A program made the translations under genes and the position numbers. Shown here piece by piece: positions 1 through 10,102 of a stretch of DNA of 42,184 bases. Each line of letters begins with the position of its first letter. Positions within the stretch are counted from its first letter, which is position 1. The notes beneath the pieces are model-generated. The model did not search any database, was not told the DNA's origin, and saw nothing but the letters and a program-made list of their open reading frames with translations. Source of the DNA: Acetomicrobium sp. UBA3949 (GTDB taxonomy: Bacteria; Synergistota; Synergistia; Synergistales; Acetomicrobiaceae); assembly GCA_002385485.1 (NCBI GenBank), contig DGDP01000074.1:1-42184 (forward strand). The letters are read 5' to 3'.

Positions 1-232
1 TTCTGACGATGCCGAGTTGTACAGGTGGGGCAATACCCTAAAACGATGGCGACAACCTATATTAAACTACTTCGTAAACAAAACTACCAATGCCTATACC
101 GAAGGATGTAATACGAAGGTGAAGATGCTAAAACGAATCTCCTTTGGCCTTAGAAACGTAGAGGTCTACACAAAAAAGATAATGTTGGGATTCTTACCAC
201 CGGAGTGTTCCCACACTATTTGAAATAGAGCC
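1..232 (+). mobile_element. Right end of an ISL3-family insertion sequence
   Basis: The window opens inside an ISL3-like transposase gene. Its stop codon lies inside a sequence (about 208-232) whose reverse complement begins GGCTCTATTTCAAATAGTG, which resembles the terminal inverted repeats I know from ISL3 elements (GGCTCT followed by a CAAAT core). If this is the right terminus, the element ends at 232. ISL3 elements usually duplicate 8 bases of target, so 233-240 (AATAACTA) would be the right target copy. The left half is outside the window, so whether the element is complete cannot be judged. Confidence 0.7.
2..223 (+). CDS. ISL3-family transposase, C-terminal end (partial)
   Basis: The reading frame is open from the first bases of the window and stops at TGA 221-223, so only about the last 73 residues are visible. 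They carry the signature of the C-terminal end of the ISL3 DDE transposase domain: an RW pair, an ILNYF-like segment, then TNAYTEGCNTKVKMLKR and SFGLRN. In ISL3 enzymes the conserved Glu in the N-x-x-x-E-G segment is the last acid of the DDE triad, and it is present here (TEG). A TTG at 17 lies in frame but is internal, not a true start. Nothing in the visible part looks broken; activity cannot be assessed. Confidence 0.8.
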   Translation, partial: SDDAELYRWGNTLKRWRQPILNYFVNKTTNAYTEGCNTKVKMLKRISFGLRNVEVYTKKIMLGFLPPECSHTI

Positions 233-240
233 AATAACTA
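233..240. repeat. Putative right copy of the 8-base target duplication
   Basis: AATAACTA directly follows the proposed ISL3 terminal repeat. ISL3 elements usually make 8-base duplications. The partner copy would lie left of the window, so this is inference only. Confidence 0.3.
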
Positions 241-273
241 CTTGCCATAACTTGAAAGGTGTGGTATTTATTA

Positions 274-732
274 ATGGACGATGCGACTAAAAAGCCTTTA
301 ATATTTATTCTTGCAGTCGCTATATTATTAGTCCCCTCCTTTGTCGTTACGGTTCGTAGCGACATGATTTCTGGTGCAGTAGAGATTACTAATATCATAG
401 TATGTGAGGATTTAACCAGTGATCTCGTGCCCGTTAATGTAGTTTCGAGTTCTTCCGGTTTTTCCTATGGTATAACGCAAGTGTGTGTCGCCTTTACCTA
501 CCGTGGCAGCAGTTACTTCGAATCTTGTGTTGAATGGTATTACGAGGGTGATTTGATTCATAACGAGAGTGTTGATTTAGATGGAGAAGGGGTGAAGGTT
601 TTTTATTTACTGCGCGACGATGGTGCTCCCTTAAAAAAAGGATTGTATGAATTTTATATAACTTGCAAAGGCGTGCGATTAGCTGATATTTCCTTTTCGA
701 TAGGAGGTTCTGAGAGTGAAATTGTTTCTTGA
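274..732 (+). CDS. Exported or membrane-anchored protein of unknown function
   Basis: A 152-residue protein I do not recognise. After a short charged N-terminus (MDDATKKP) there is one hydrophobic segment at about residues 9-28, so it is probably a signal anchor or uncleaved signal peptide. The rest is rich in alternating hydrophobic/polar strands with four to five cysteines, which suggests a small beta-sandwich outside the inner membrane. An in-frame GTG at 259 would add five residues, but the AAAGGTG stretch at 254-261 lies at a workable distance from ATG 274, so I chose ATG 274. It lies only 34 bases after the proposed target duplication of the insertion sequence, so its native promoter may have been displaced. 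Its end overlaps the transaldolase start by 17 bases, implying co-transcription. No function is proposed. Confidence 0.7.
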   Translation: MDDATKKPLIFILAVAILLVPSFVVTVRSDMISGAVEITNIIVCEDLTSDLVPVNVVSSSSGFSYGITQVCVAFTYRGSSYFESCVEWYYEGDLIHNESVDLDGEGVKVFYLLRDDGAPLKKGLYEFYITCKGVRLADISFSIGGSESEIVS

Positions 733-1375
733 CACAGCAAATATCAACGAGATTGAAAAAGGTCTTGAATGGGGGGTCATCAGAGGCGTTACCACAAACC
801 CCTCTTTAGTTGCGAAAGAGGGTTCAATTTCCTTTCGGCAACATGTGAAGAAGATAGCGGAGATTGTTAAAGGTCCTGTTAGTGCCGAGGTAATATCGAC
901 CGATACCGATGAAATGATTGCAGAGGCAAGATCGTTGAGTTCTTTGGATCCAAATATCGTGGTTAAGATCCCTATGATACAAAACGGGATAGCAGCTACT
1001 AAAAAGCTATCTTCAGAGGGAATTCCCGTAAACGTCACGTTGGTTTTTTCGCCTCAACAGGCTTTGCTTGCAGCCTTGGCGGGAGCTGCCTACGTCAGCC
1101 CCTTTGTCGGTCGGCTTGATGATATTGGCGAGGATGGAATCGGGTTGGTTAGAGATATAGCGCAGATATTTTCGATCCATAACATAAAAACTGAGATTAT
1201 TGCAGCGAGCATCAGACATTCGAGACATGTTTTTGATGCTGTCGTTGCAGGAGCGCATGTTGTTACGCTCCCCTTTAACGTTTTGGAGCAAATGTTTAAT
1301 CATCCTTTGACGGATAAAGGTTTAAAAAAGTTTTTAGCTGATTGGGAGGTATACGTTAAGCATCATGGGAACTAA
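716..1375 (+). CDS. tal: Transaldolase, small TalC/MipB type
   Basis: A 219-residue class I aldolase-fold enzyme of the short transaldolase/fructose-6-phosphate aldolase family, moving a dihydroxyacetone unit between sugar phosphates in the non-oxidative pentose phosphate pathway (cytoplasm). The N-terminus reads MKLFLDTAN and TTNPSL follows near residue 26, both family hallmarks. The Schiff-base lysine is in VVKIPM (Lys84). The position matching Tyr131 of E. coli fructose-6-phosphate aldolase is Phe130 (SPFVGR), as in true transaldolases, so transaldolase activity is favoured. The start is GTG 716, preceded by TAGGAGG at 702-708. The gene overlaps the upstream exported-protein gene by 17 bases and rho by 11 bases. 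Length is normal for the family. Confidence 0.93.
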   Translation: MKLFLDTANINEIEKGLEWGVIRGVTTNPSLVAKEGSISFRQHVKKIAEIVKGPVSAEVISTDTDEMIAEARSLSSLDPNIVVKIPMIQNGIAATKKLSSEGIPVNVTLVFSPQQALLAALAGAAYVSPFVGRLDDIGEDGIGLVRDIAQIFSIHNIKTEIIAASIRHSRHVFDAVVAGAHVVTLPFNVLEQMFNHPLTDKGLKKFLADWEVYVKHHGN

Positions 1376-2708
1376 TGCCATTGAAGATCAAGCAACGGAA
1401 AGCACCAAAAAAATAGCGGTCGAGGAAGAACAGGAAGTGGTAACGGCAGTTCCACGCCCCAGATACACCTTCAGGGAATTGATTAAGGCCACAATCCAGG
1501 ATCTACGCCAGATAGCCAGAGAAATTTCCGTTCCTTCTGTTACAACTTTAAGGCGTAAGGATGACTTGGTTGTTGCTATTTTAGCTAGGCAGGCTGATAA
1601 ACTTGGATTGCGCTTTAGCGGGGGAACGTTGGAAATTCTGCCCGAGGGATACGGTTTCTTGAGACCTTCAGGGCTGCTGCCCAGTGATCACGATATATAC
1701 GTTTCTGTGTCTCAAATCAGGCGATTCGATCTGCGTAATGGCGATGTGGTTTGGGGAATGGTTAGGCCCCCGAAGGATCAGGAGCATTACGATGCGTTGT
1801 TGCGGGTCGAGATGGTAAATTTCTCCGATCCCGAGATGGCCAGACAGAGGCCCCATTTCGAACGTCTCACGCCGATATTTCCGAATGAAAAGCTTAAATT
1901 AGAAACAAGATCGGACATATTGTCAACTCGTTTAATCGACCTCTTTGCCCCTATGGGAAAGGGACAAAGGGCTTTGATAGTATCTCCCCCAAAAGCCGGC
2001 AAGACTACGCTTCTGAAGGAGATCGCCAATGCCATTACCACAAATAACCCCGAAGCCATACTGATGGTGCTGCTTATAGATGAAAGACCTGAGGAAGTCA
2101 CGGATATGCAACGCTCCGTTGATGGGGAGATTATCGCATCTACCTTTGACAGGCCGGCCGAAGAACACATAAGAGTGGCTAATTTGGCCATCGAAAAGGC
2201 TAAGCGTCTGGTCGAAGTTCATAGGGATGTTGTTTTATTGCTTGATTCTATTACTCGTCTTGCTCGGGCGTCTAATTTGATCGTTCCGCCATCGGGCAGG
2301 ACTCTGTCGGGAGGTATGGATCCCGTCGCGTTATATTTTCCAAAGAAGTTCTTTGGTGCTGCCAGAAACATCGAAGAAGGCGGAAGTCTTACTATAGTGG
2401 GTACGGCTTTAGTGGACACCGGAAGCAGGATGGATGACGTGATATACGAGGAGTTTAAGGGCACTGGAAATATGGAAATTCATCTGTCTCGAAAGTTGGC
2501 CGAGCAAAGGATCTTTCCTGCTATGGACCTTCTCAGATCTGGCACGAGAAGGGAAGAATTGCTCTTAAGTCAAGAGGAGATGACTAAGATATGGACTCTG
2601 AGGAGGAGAATAGCGAACCTCGACGAAGCTGAGGTCTTGAATTTGATATTGGAAAAACTAAGGCAAACATCCTCAAATAAGGAATTTTTGGTGACTATCA
2701 AGGTTTAA
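1365..2708 (+). CDS. rho: Transcription termination factor Rho
   Basis: A 447-residue hexameric RNA helicase/translocase that ends transcription of untranslated RNA. The order is normal: an acidic lead of about 30 residues, an N-terminal helical domain, the cold-shock-like RNA-binding domain (about 78-150, with EGYGFLRP), then the RecA-type ATPase. The P-loop is [11 protein letters not shown] (near 208), Walker B is [14 protein letters not shown], and the secondary RNA-binding region carries GGMDP and TGSRMDDVI. The ATG at 1365 lies inside the end of the transaldolase gene, with GGGAGGT at 1344-1350 as a distant ribosome site. The 95-base gap to the peptidase gene shows a short imperfect inverted repeat but no convincing terminator. 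Confidence 0.97.
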   Translation: MGTNAIEDQATESTKKIAVEEEQEVVTAVPRPRYTFRELIKATIQDLRQIAREISVPSVTTLRRKDDLVVAILARQADKLGLRFSGGTLEILPEGYGFLRPSGLLPSDHDIYVSVSQIRRFDLRNGDVVWGMVRPPKDQEHYDALLRVEMVNFSDPEMARQRPHFERLTPIFPNEKLKLETRSDILSTRLIDLFAPMGKGQRALIVSPPKAGKTTLLKEIANAITTNNPEAILMVLLIDERPEEVTDMQRSVDGEIIASTFDRPAEEHIRVANLAIEKAKRLVEVHRDVVLLLDSITRLARASNLIVPPSGRTLSGGMDPVALYFPKKFFGAARNIEEGGSLTIVGTALVDTGSRMDDVIYEEFKGTGNMEIHLSRKLAEQRIFPAMDLLRSGTRREELLLSQEEMTKIWTLRRRIANLDEAEVLNLILEKLRQTSSNKEFLVTIKV

Positions 2709-2803
2709 TATCAAAATTACGGTTGCATCCTTTTCGTTTTTCAGGTAATTTTAACCTTAGGAGTTAAATCAATACCGTAGCCTAGGTTTTAGGAGGGGAA
2801 AAG

Positions 2804-4228
2804 ATGTCCGAACACGATCCTGCCAATGGTAAGTCCTTTAAGAAAAGGTTGGATTTCCTCGTATTTGTTGCGTTAATGATTTCTGCTACGGTATTTATAG
2901 CTGGAGCCGCCCTTCAAAGGTCAAAAGTAGAAGCACTGGAAAGCTTGGGTTTTTTGGAACTAAAAGAATTTGACTTGCCGGGGTATTTGATCGTTGATGT
3001 AACAGACCTACTTATCCCCGATGGAGACATGGGTGCCATAGGTCCTTTGCCCGATGGCTCCGGGGCAATAATGTTTAAGGAGAAGACTTTGAACAACGCC
3101 GACACGCAAGAAAAAGAGTCGGGAAATGATGTCCAGGAAAAACTAAACAAGTTGCAAGAAGAGTATTTTAACGGGCAGGATACTGCTGTCCAAGCCGGGA
3201 ACGATAATAGTAGCGGTGAGATAATTCTCGAAGAGGTAACACCCGATTATCGGGTACATGAAGTTCAACAGGGAGAAACCTTGGCCAGCATAGTCAAAAG
3301 ATACACGGAGTATGGAATTTCGATCGAAGATATCGCCAAGGCCAATCAAATTAGCAACATACACAAGTTGAATGTCGGCGATATTCTCTTAATCCCAACA
3401 TCTAAGGACAATGTCGACGTCGTTTTGAAAGAACTGTTAAAAAGGCGCGCCAAAGCCGAAGAAGAAGCAAAGTCCGCCCCAAAGATAGAAACCCGTACTT
3501 ATATAGTCCAAGAAGGCGACAGCCTCTGGGCGATAGCAAATAAAGTGAATTTGGATATCAATACTTTATTTGGCTGTAATGATCTGAAGAATCCTGACTT
3601 ACTGAAACCAGGCAGCAAATTAAGGATCCCCAACCAGGACGGTATATTTTACAAGGTAAACAAGGGAGATACTCTAAGCTCTATTGCAAAAAAATACGGA
3701 ATTTACATTGAGGCAATTGCGGCTGCAAATTCTATTGAAACTGATGCAGTCTTGATAGTCGGGAGCGAAATCTTCTTGCCGGGAGCAAAGGATCCGAGCA
3801 GTTTTACAAGCGGGACTTCGAGGGCCAATGGAAACAGCGGTTCTATAGGATTTAGATGGCCTGTAAGAGGACGACTTACGAGCCGATTCGGATATAGGCG
3901 AGATCCCTTTTCGGGTCGTAAAGATCTTCATACGGGTTTGGATATTGCCGCCCCGAGGGGTACTCGCATAGCTGCTGCTGCGGCGGGTCGTGTCGTTCAC
4001 GCCGGATGGATGGGTGGATATGGCCGCACAGTCGTAATAGATCATGGTCGAGGATATAGGACATTATACGGCCACTGCAACAGTATTTCGGTAAAGAAAG
4101 GTCAGAGGGTTAGCGCAGGTCAGGTAATTGCGACTGTTGGAGCGACTGGCAGAGCTACGGGACCACATCTACATTTTGAAGTCAGAAAAAATAATTCTCC
4201 CGTCAATCCTTTGAAGTACTTGAGGTGA
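2804..4228 (+). CDS. LysM-repeat M23 family metallopeptidase
   Basis: A 474-residue envelope protein predicted to bind and cut peptidoglycan, or to activate amidases at the septum, as LysM/M23 proteins do. One transmembrane segment (about 17-36) anchors it, followed by an acidic spacer. Three LysM domains lie near 148-197, 230-275 and 281-326, each with the QGETL, EGDSLWAIA or KGDTLSSIA type opening. The M23 domain fills 349-474: Zn ligands in HTGLD (near 375) and HLHFE (near 454) are both present, unlike the degenerate EnvC/NlpD type, so it is probably catalytic. ATG 2804 follows TAGGAGGGG at 2790-2798. It overlaps the ribosome site of the downstream mutase. Confidence 0.93.
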   Translation: MSEHDPANGKSFKKRLDFLVFVALMISATVFIAGAALQRSKVEALESLGFLELKEFDLPGYLIVDVTDLLIPDGDMGAIGPLPDGSGAIMFKEKTLNNADTQEKESGNDVQEKLNKLQEEYFNGQDTAVQAGNDNSSGEIILEEVTPDYRVHEVQQGETLASIVKRYTEYGISIEDIAKANQISNIHKLNVGDILLIPTSKDNVDVVLKELLKRRAKAEEEAKSAPKIETRTYIVQEGDSLWAIANKVNLDINTLFGCNDLKNPDLLKPGSKLRIPNQDGIFYKVNKGDTLSSIAKKYGIYIEAIAAANSIETDAVLIVGSEIFLPGAKDPSSFTSGTSRANGNSGSIGFRWPVRGRLTSRFGYRRDPFSGRKDLHTGLDIAAPRGTRIAAAAAGRVVHAGWMGGYGRTVVIDHGRGYRTLYGHCNSISVKKGQRVSAGQVIATVGATGRATGPHLHFEVRKNNSPVNPLKYLR

Positions 4229-4233
4229 TAATT

Positions 4234-5616
4234 GTGATTAAATTTGGGACCGATGGTTGGCGTGGAATAATAGCTGACGATTTTACCGTCGATAATGTAA
4301 AAAGGGTTAGTTGGGCGATAGGTAAATATATACTTGAAGAATACGGTGATAGGGCAAGTGTGCTGGTGGCTCGTGATGGCCGTTTTCTGGGCGAAAGATT
4401 TGCAGCCATAGCTGCCGGGGTTTTGGCAGCTATGGGGCTTAAGCCGACGATATTGGAAGGACCGACAGCTACTCCAACGTGCGCTTATGCTGTGAAGGAA
4501 TATGGTGCAAGAGGAGCAATAATGTTCACTGCAAGTCATAATCCTCCTGAGTATCAGGGGCTCAAATATATTCCCTATTTCGCGGGTCCGGCCACTCCCG
4601 ATATCACTGGCAAAATTGAGTCTTACATAGCGATGGCGCCGTCTTCTGTAGACACTTCCGACGAAAACATAGAATATGCCGACCCCACCGAATCATATAT
4701 AGCCCACATCAAGGGTATCGTTCAATTGGAAGGCAATGCCCAAAAGATCGTTGTCGATACATTACACGGTGTTGGGGGCAGATATTTGCCTCGAATATTG
4801 CGAGAGTGTGGGTTTGAAGCAATTTCTATAAATGAAGATATAAGGCCTGACTTCGCAGGATTAAGTCCGGAGCCCAAAAAAGAGACTTTGGAGTCTCTCA
4901 TAGGTAAGGTTAAGGAATTGAGTGTAATTGGACTTTCTACGGATGGCGATGCCGATAGATTTGGAGTTGTCGACGAAAAAGGTGAATTTTACCCGGCAAA
5001 CTATATATTAGCCATACTATATTCATATTTGCTGGAAACCGGTCGCACCGGTGGAGTGGCAAGAACTGTGGCTACGACGCATATGTTGGACGAAATAGCT
5101 AAACTTACAGGCCAACGGGTTTGGGAAACCCCCGTGGGATTTAAATATTTAGGTCAATTGCTCTTGAAGGAAAAGGTTTTGTTGGCAGGGGAAGAGTCCG
5201 GGGGAGCTTCCATAGCAGGACATATCCCTGAAAAAGATGGCATCCTCATCTGCCTTCTGGTATTAAAGGCCGTCGTTGAAACGGGGCGCAGCTTAAAGGA
5301 ATTGCTTGAAGCAGTATACGATAAAATTGGTGCAAAATATGTCTCCACAAGGCTCGACTTCAAAGTTGCCCGTGAGCAGAAGGAAAAAGTAATTTCTTTA
5401 ATCGACAGTTGGCAGGATCGTTCCTTTTGCGGCGATGCTGTTATATCTGTAAAAAGAGATGACGGATTGAAAATAATCTGCGAGAGGGCGTGGATTTTAT
5501 TGAGACCATCGGGAACTGAAGACGTAGTTCGCCTTTATGTCGAGGCAAAGGGAGAGGATATCTTGCAAAAATTTAAAGAGAGTGCAGTGAACGTATTCGG
5601 ACTTGATGTAAAATAA
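4234..5616 (+). CDS. Phosphoglucomutase/phosphomannomutase family protein
   Basis: A 460-residue alpha-D-phosphohexomutase interconverting hexose 1- and 6-phosphates, feeding nucleotide-sugar synthesis for the envelope. All four family loops are visible: the phosphoserine loop TASHNPPEYQG (Ser near 101), the metal loop DGDADRFG (near 237), the sugar-specificity loop GEESGG (near 319) and the phosphate loop RPSGTEDVVR (near 424). The N-terminus MIKFGTDGWRG is typical; I chose GTG 4234 over the in-frame GTG at 4225 because GAGGTG at 4222-4227 is the ribosome site. GEESGG does not settle whether glucose, mannose or glucosamine phosphate is preferred. It is separated from the peptidase stop by five bases and ends the first transcription unit. 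Confidence 0.93.
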   Translation: MIKFGTDGWRGIIADDFTVDNVKRVSWAIGKYILEEYGDRASVLVARDGRFLGERFAAIAAGVLAAMGLKPTILEGPTATPTCAYAVKEYGARGAIMFTASHNPPEYQGLKYIPYFAGPATPDITGKIESYIAMAPSSVDTSDENIEYADPTESYIAHIKGIVQLEGNAQKIVVDTLHGVGGRYLPRILRECGFEAISINEDIRPDFAGLSPEPKKETLESLIGKVKELSVIGLSTDGDADRFGVVDEKGEFYPANYILAILYSYLLETGRTGGVARTVATTHMLDEIAKLTGQRVWETPVGFKYLGQLLLKEKVLLAGEESGGASIAGHIPEKDGILICLLVLKAVVETGRSLKELLEAVYDKIGAKYVSTRLDFKVAREQKEKVISLIDSWQDRSFCGDAVISVKRDDGLKIICERAWILLRPSGTEDVVRLYVEAKGEDILQKFKESAVNVFGLDVK

Positions 5617-5658
5617 GCAGTTTTTACCATGTCAAATTAATTTATATTTGCTACATTT

Positions 5659-5688
5659 GGCCGAGAGAAGAGCCTCCTCGGCCTTTTT
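5659..5688 (+). terminator. Rho-independent terminator after the phosphohexomutase
   Basis: A perfect 7-base-pair stem GGCCGAG (5659-5665) / CTCGGCC (5677-5683), with an 11-base loop, is followed by TTTTT. It separates the rho-peptidase-mutase unit from pyrG. Confidence 0.85.
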
Positions 5689-5714
5689 AGATGATATGAT
5701 ATTGAATATCTTAA

Positions 5715-7352
<1,638 letters not shown>

Positions 7353-7366
7353 AGGGAGCGACTGTC

Positions 7367-8416
7367 ATGACAGGGAAACTGAAAAGCCTGCTTATAGTAA
7401 TGGCAATAGGAATGATTATCTCTAGTAACATGGCTGCATACGGGGAGGAAGCCCTTGATAAACCCCCTTTTGAGATTCTATCCCACATCGAAGAGTTGAC
7501 CTATGGTCAGCCTAAAAGCGGAGGATTAATGTCTCGTTTGTCCGAAATAGAAAAAGCCTATTTCGGCAGAGAGTTGCCGGGAAGCCTTTCGGAACGTCAA
7601 CAAGCTTTCTTGAATTTTCTGGAGAATGGATTGCCGGATCAACCGTCCTTCATTTTTAAGTTAGGGGTATGCGAGTGGATCGTAACACAGAAGATTGGCG
7701 ACGGTAATTTGAAGGAACGCCTAGAAGCTCTTGAGAAGCTGCTGGAGGGTGAACCTAAAATAGACGGGCCCTTTGCGATGAGGCTTGAGCGAATAGTAGG
7801 ATTAATACTTCCTGAGGGCATAACATGGGAGGAAGTTGAAGTTCCCGACAAAAAGGTTTTTAAAGTGGCCTTGAAGAACACTCTATCGCCTCAGGACGTA
7901 AAGGTGGGAGATCCCGTTGAGCTTGTAATGCAGGGTGATTTTGTCGTAAATACATCCTTGATCGCCCCTTCAGGAAGCTACGTTCTCGGTAGAATTGACA
8001 GCATAAAACCTCCCAGGAGTTTTGGTAGACCTGCAGAGGTTAAAATCGCCTTTGATCATATCATACCTTTAGACCTTGTAAATAAAATCCCGGTAATGAT
8101 GGGCGAAGAAGCAGAAAAAGCCAGCAAGGCCGACGATAGCGTAATTGCAGCGGCCGGAGCCAGTTTTGTCGGTGCTATTTTGCTCGGTCCTCTCGGTTTT
8201 GCAGGTGGAATGCTCGTGAAGGGCGATGTCAAAGACATACCGGCAGGTACCCCTTTTTATCTGGAAACTGCTAAAGTTACGACTGTAAGGGCCTATCCCG
8301 TGCCCGAGATATTGCAAAGCATAATTAACCCATCGCAGACACCTCCTCCTCCTGCGGAAGAGGTCGAGCAAACGGAAAATACATCTACGACTCTCAATAA
8401 AACCAAATATCAATAA
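7367..8416 (+). CDS. Exported protein of unknown function with glycine-zipper segment
   Basis: A 349-residue protein with a clear signal peptide (KLKSLLIVMAIGMIISSNMAAYG, cleavage near residue 26). Residues 30-150 contain two or three loosely repeated helical units with a pattern GLMSRLSEIEKAYFG / LKERLEALEKLLEG / FAMRLERIVGLILP, a pattern I associate with Synergistota secreted proteins. Residues 165-245 look like a beta domain (GDPVELVMQ, PSGSYVLGRID). A Gly/Ala-rich membrane-like segment follows at about 258-282 (AAAGASFVGAILLGPLGFAGG), then a Pro-rich tail. A periplasmic or outer-membrane-associated envelope role is inferred from this and from its place between pyrG and the lpt-like genes. 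ATG 7367 follows GAAGGGAG. No enzymatic motif was seen. Confidence 0.75.
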   Translation: MTGKLKSLLIVMAIGMIISSNMAAYGEEALDKPPFEILSHIEELTYGQPKSGGLMSRLSEIEKAYFGRELPGSLSERQQAFLNFLENGLPDQPSFIFKLGVCEWIVTQKIGDGNLKERLEALEKLLEGEPKIDGPFAMRLERIVGLILPEGITWEEVEVPDKKVFKVALKNTLSPQDVKVGDPVELVMQGDFVVNTSLIAPSGSYVLGRIDSIKPPRSFGRPAEVKIAFDHIIPLDLVNKIPVMMGEEAEKASKADDSVIAAAGASFVGAILLGPLGFAGGMLVKGDVKDIPAGTPFYLETAKVTTVRAYPVPEILQSIINPSQTPPPPAEEVEQTENTSTTLNKTKYQ

Positions 8417-8427
8417 CACCAAATACC

Positions 8428-8443
8428 TAGTCGTTAACGACTA
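8428..8443. promoter_or_regulatory. 16-base perfect palindrome upstream of a small exported-protein gene
   Basis: TAGTCGTTAACGACTA is a perfect palindrome in the 54-base gap between two exported-protein genes, 27 bases before the downstream ATG and just before its ribosome site (GGAGGGG). It has no T-run, so it is more like an operator or mRNA element than a terminator. Function unknown. Confidence 0.35.
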
Positions 8444-8470
8444 ATGTATATGATATTGGAGGGGTAAAGC

Positions 8471-8896
8471 ATGAAGAAATTTATCTTAATTTTGACTTTG
8501 GCTGCAATGATTTCTACAGGAGGAGGCATTGCATATGCCTTCGATGTATCGGATATAATAGGCGTTATCGGGGGAGGTTTTTTGGTAGAGACTATAGCTG
8601 ATCCCCTTAACGATTTCATAAACACTGTCACGTTAAATAGAGGTGTGGCTTCCGAAGAATCTACCAAAGTTGTGCCAATAGTATCCGTAGGCCAAGGGAC
8701 GCGCATAGGTGCTGCCCAGGTTTCGGGTCCGAAATCGGCCATAGATAATACGAAAGCTGTAGCAAGAATCGATGCCAAGTTTCAGAATCGCTTCAGGATA
8801 GAAATTTTAATACCCATTGATTCTCTAAACCCTTTGGAGCGATTTAGAAGAGTCCAAGGAGTGGGCGTTTCTGCTGTTATAGATTACAAGTTATAA
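8471..8896 (+). CDS. Small exported protein of unknown function
   Basis: A 141-residue protein with a textbook signal peptide (MKKFILILTLAAMISTGGGIAYA, cleavage after AYA near residue 23). The mature part starts with a glycine-rich hydrophobic stretch (IIGVIGGGFLVETIADPLNDFI), then has a beta-rich region (VVPIVSVGQGTRIGAAQVSG) and ends with VGVSAVIDYKL. The C-terminus of alternating hydrophobic residues suggests beta strands, perhaps a periplasmic partner of the neighbouring exported proteins. GGAGGGG at 8458-8464 is the ribosome site. I recognise no family. The next gene starts about 30 bases after the stop. Confidence 0.7.
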   Translation: MKKFILILTLAAMISTGGGIAYAFDVSDIIGVIGGGFLVETIADPLNDFINTVTLNRGVASEESTKVVPIVSVGQGTRIGAAQVSGPKSAIDNTKAVARIDAKFQNRFRIEILIPIDSLNPLERFRRVQGVGVSAVIDYKL

Positions 8897-8926
8897 TCGC
8901 AAATGTACAAAGAAGGGGTTCATTTT

Positions 8927-10102
8927 TTGAGGAAGGTAAGCTGGATAGCTTTGATTTCGATATTCTTCTGCCTATGTCCTCTTTTTGCGGGGTCGGCGTG
9001 GGCAGAAGATGTTGCCATAGAACTGGTGGAAAAGCTCCAAGGCAACACTGCCTTTTGCTGGGGTACGGATTGCCTGGTATGGCTGGTCCATTATCCCGAA
9101 GATATTGTAGACCCTTGGGTTTCCATTGAAGCTAAAAGACAAGGGTTCGGCGAACAAGATAAAGAAAAGTATCGCCGGGCCTTTGTCAAGGATTTAAGGT
9201 TCGACGAAAGCGAGCCTTTTCTCCTTACGATATATAATTTCGGCATAAAGCCTCTGTCTTTGAATCCTTTATCAGAACACCTGTTTTTGAAAAAAGACGG
9301 AGAGAAATTGAGCCTGTTGGCTTATGACAGCAGCTTCGATAAGCCCATATATGGTTTGTTGCAGGGTTTGGTATATTTTCCAAAAATCGACGCCGAAGAA
9401 TTTACCGTCCTTTTAGGCGGTCTTGAGCCGAGAGAAATGCTTTTCCCCTTTGGGTCGAAATCATTACAAGCTGAGGCCGATGTTCAAAAACAATCAAAGG
9501 CTGAGGAAACCTGGCATGAAAGTGAAAATGCTGGGGAAAAACCGGAATTTGAGAAGATCGTGGTAGAGCTTCCCGCTACACATAAGATAGAAAGTGACGA
9601 TAAAGAAACAGGGATGAAGGAGAAGAAAGCCCCTAATGAAACAACTTCTTCTGAAAAAGGGGATGTCGCCGGTGAAAGCGACAAGATTGTTGTGCCCAGG
9701 ACACCTCCCGGGCCCGATCCGTTGCTTAGGGTACAAGAACCGCAAGAGACAGATACAGACGTACTTTTGAAGAACATGTTGAAGGACATCGAAAAAGAAA
9801 CTTCCATGACCAAAGAGGAGGTTGTAAGGCTTTTTGTAGAAAGCTGGATAGCCGGAGATGCTGAAACTATGTATGAGCTTCTATCGACTGAAAGCCAAAA
9901 TGCCTATTCATTTGAAGATTTTAAGAAAGCAGCGATGGAGTCCAACATCAGATGGGCCTTTAGCGATGGATATGATCTCGCGTGGATCAATGACAACAGA
10001 GTAAAAATTAGCGGGATTCAGAAAATGCTCCTTTTAAAAGTTGAACGAAGTAAGGTGTTAGGTGTTGTCGAAGAAAGGAGAAGGTGGCGAATTGTTGGGT
10101 AA
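8927..10102 (+). CDS. Exported two-domain protein with NTF2-like C-terminus
   Basis: A 391-residue exported protein starting at TTG 8927; AGAAGGGG at 8911-8918 sits eight bases before it, while an in-frame ATG at 8903 has no ribosome site. The signal peptide runs to about residue 26 (FAGSAWA cleavage). Residues 27-185 form a globular domain with two close cysteines (FCWGTDC) and strands typical of a beta-sandwich. Residues 190-285 are a charged, Pro-rich linker of low complexity. Residues 295-391 (EEVVRLFVESWIAGDAETMYELLS...) resemble an NTF2/SnoaL-like alpha-beta cone domain. The last bases overlap the LptC-like gene by eight bases, so it is translationally coupled to LPS-transport genes. 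The role is unknown; a periplasmic binding or scaffold function is a guess. Confidence 0.72.
   Translation: MRKVSWIALISIFFCLCPLFAGSAWAEDVAIELVEKLQGNTAFCWGTDCLVWLVHYPEDIVDPWVSIEAKRQGFGEQDKEKYRRAFVKDLRFDESEPFLLTIYNFGIKPLSLNPLSEHLFLKKDGEKLSLLAYDSSFDKPIYGLLQGLVYFPKIDAEEFTVLLGGLEPREMLFPFGSKSLQAEADVQKQSKAEETWHESENAGEKPEFEKIVVELPATHKIESDDKETGMKEKKAPNETTSSEKGDVAGESDKIVVPRTPPGPDPLLRVQEPQETDTDVLLKNMLKDIEKETSMTKEEVVRLFVESWIAGDAETMYELLSTESQNAYSFEDFKKAAMESNIRWAFSDGYDLAWINDNRVKISGIQKMLLLKVERSKVLGVVEERRRWRIVG

Noticed and set aside
2713..2752. AAAATTAC...GTAATTTT inverted repeat after rho, considered as a terminator
   Set aside because: The stem is A/T-only with a 24-base loop and no clear U-run, so it is not convincing.
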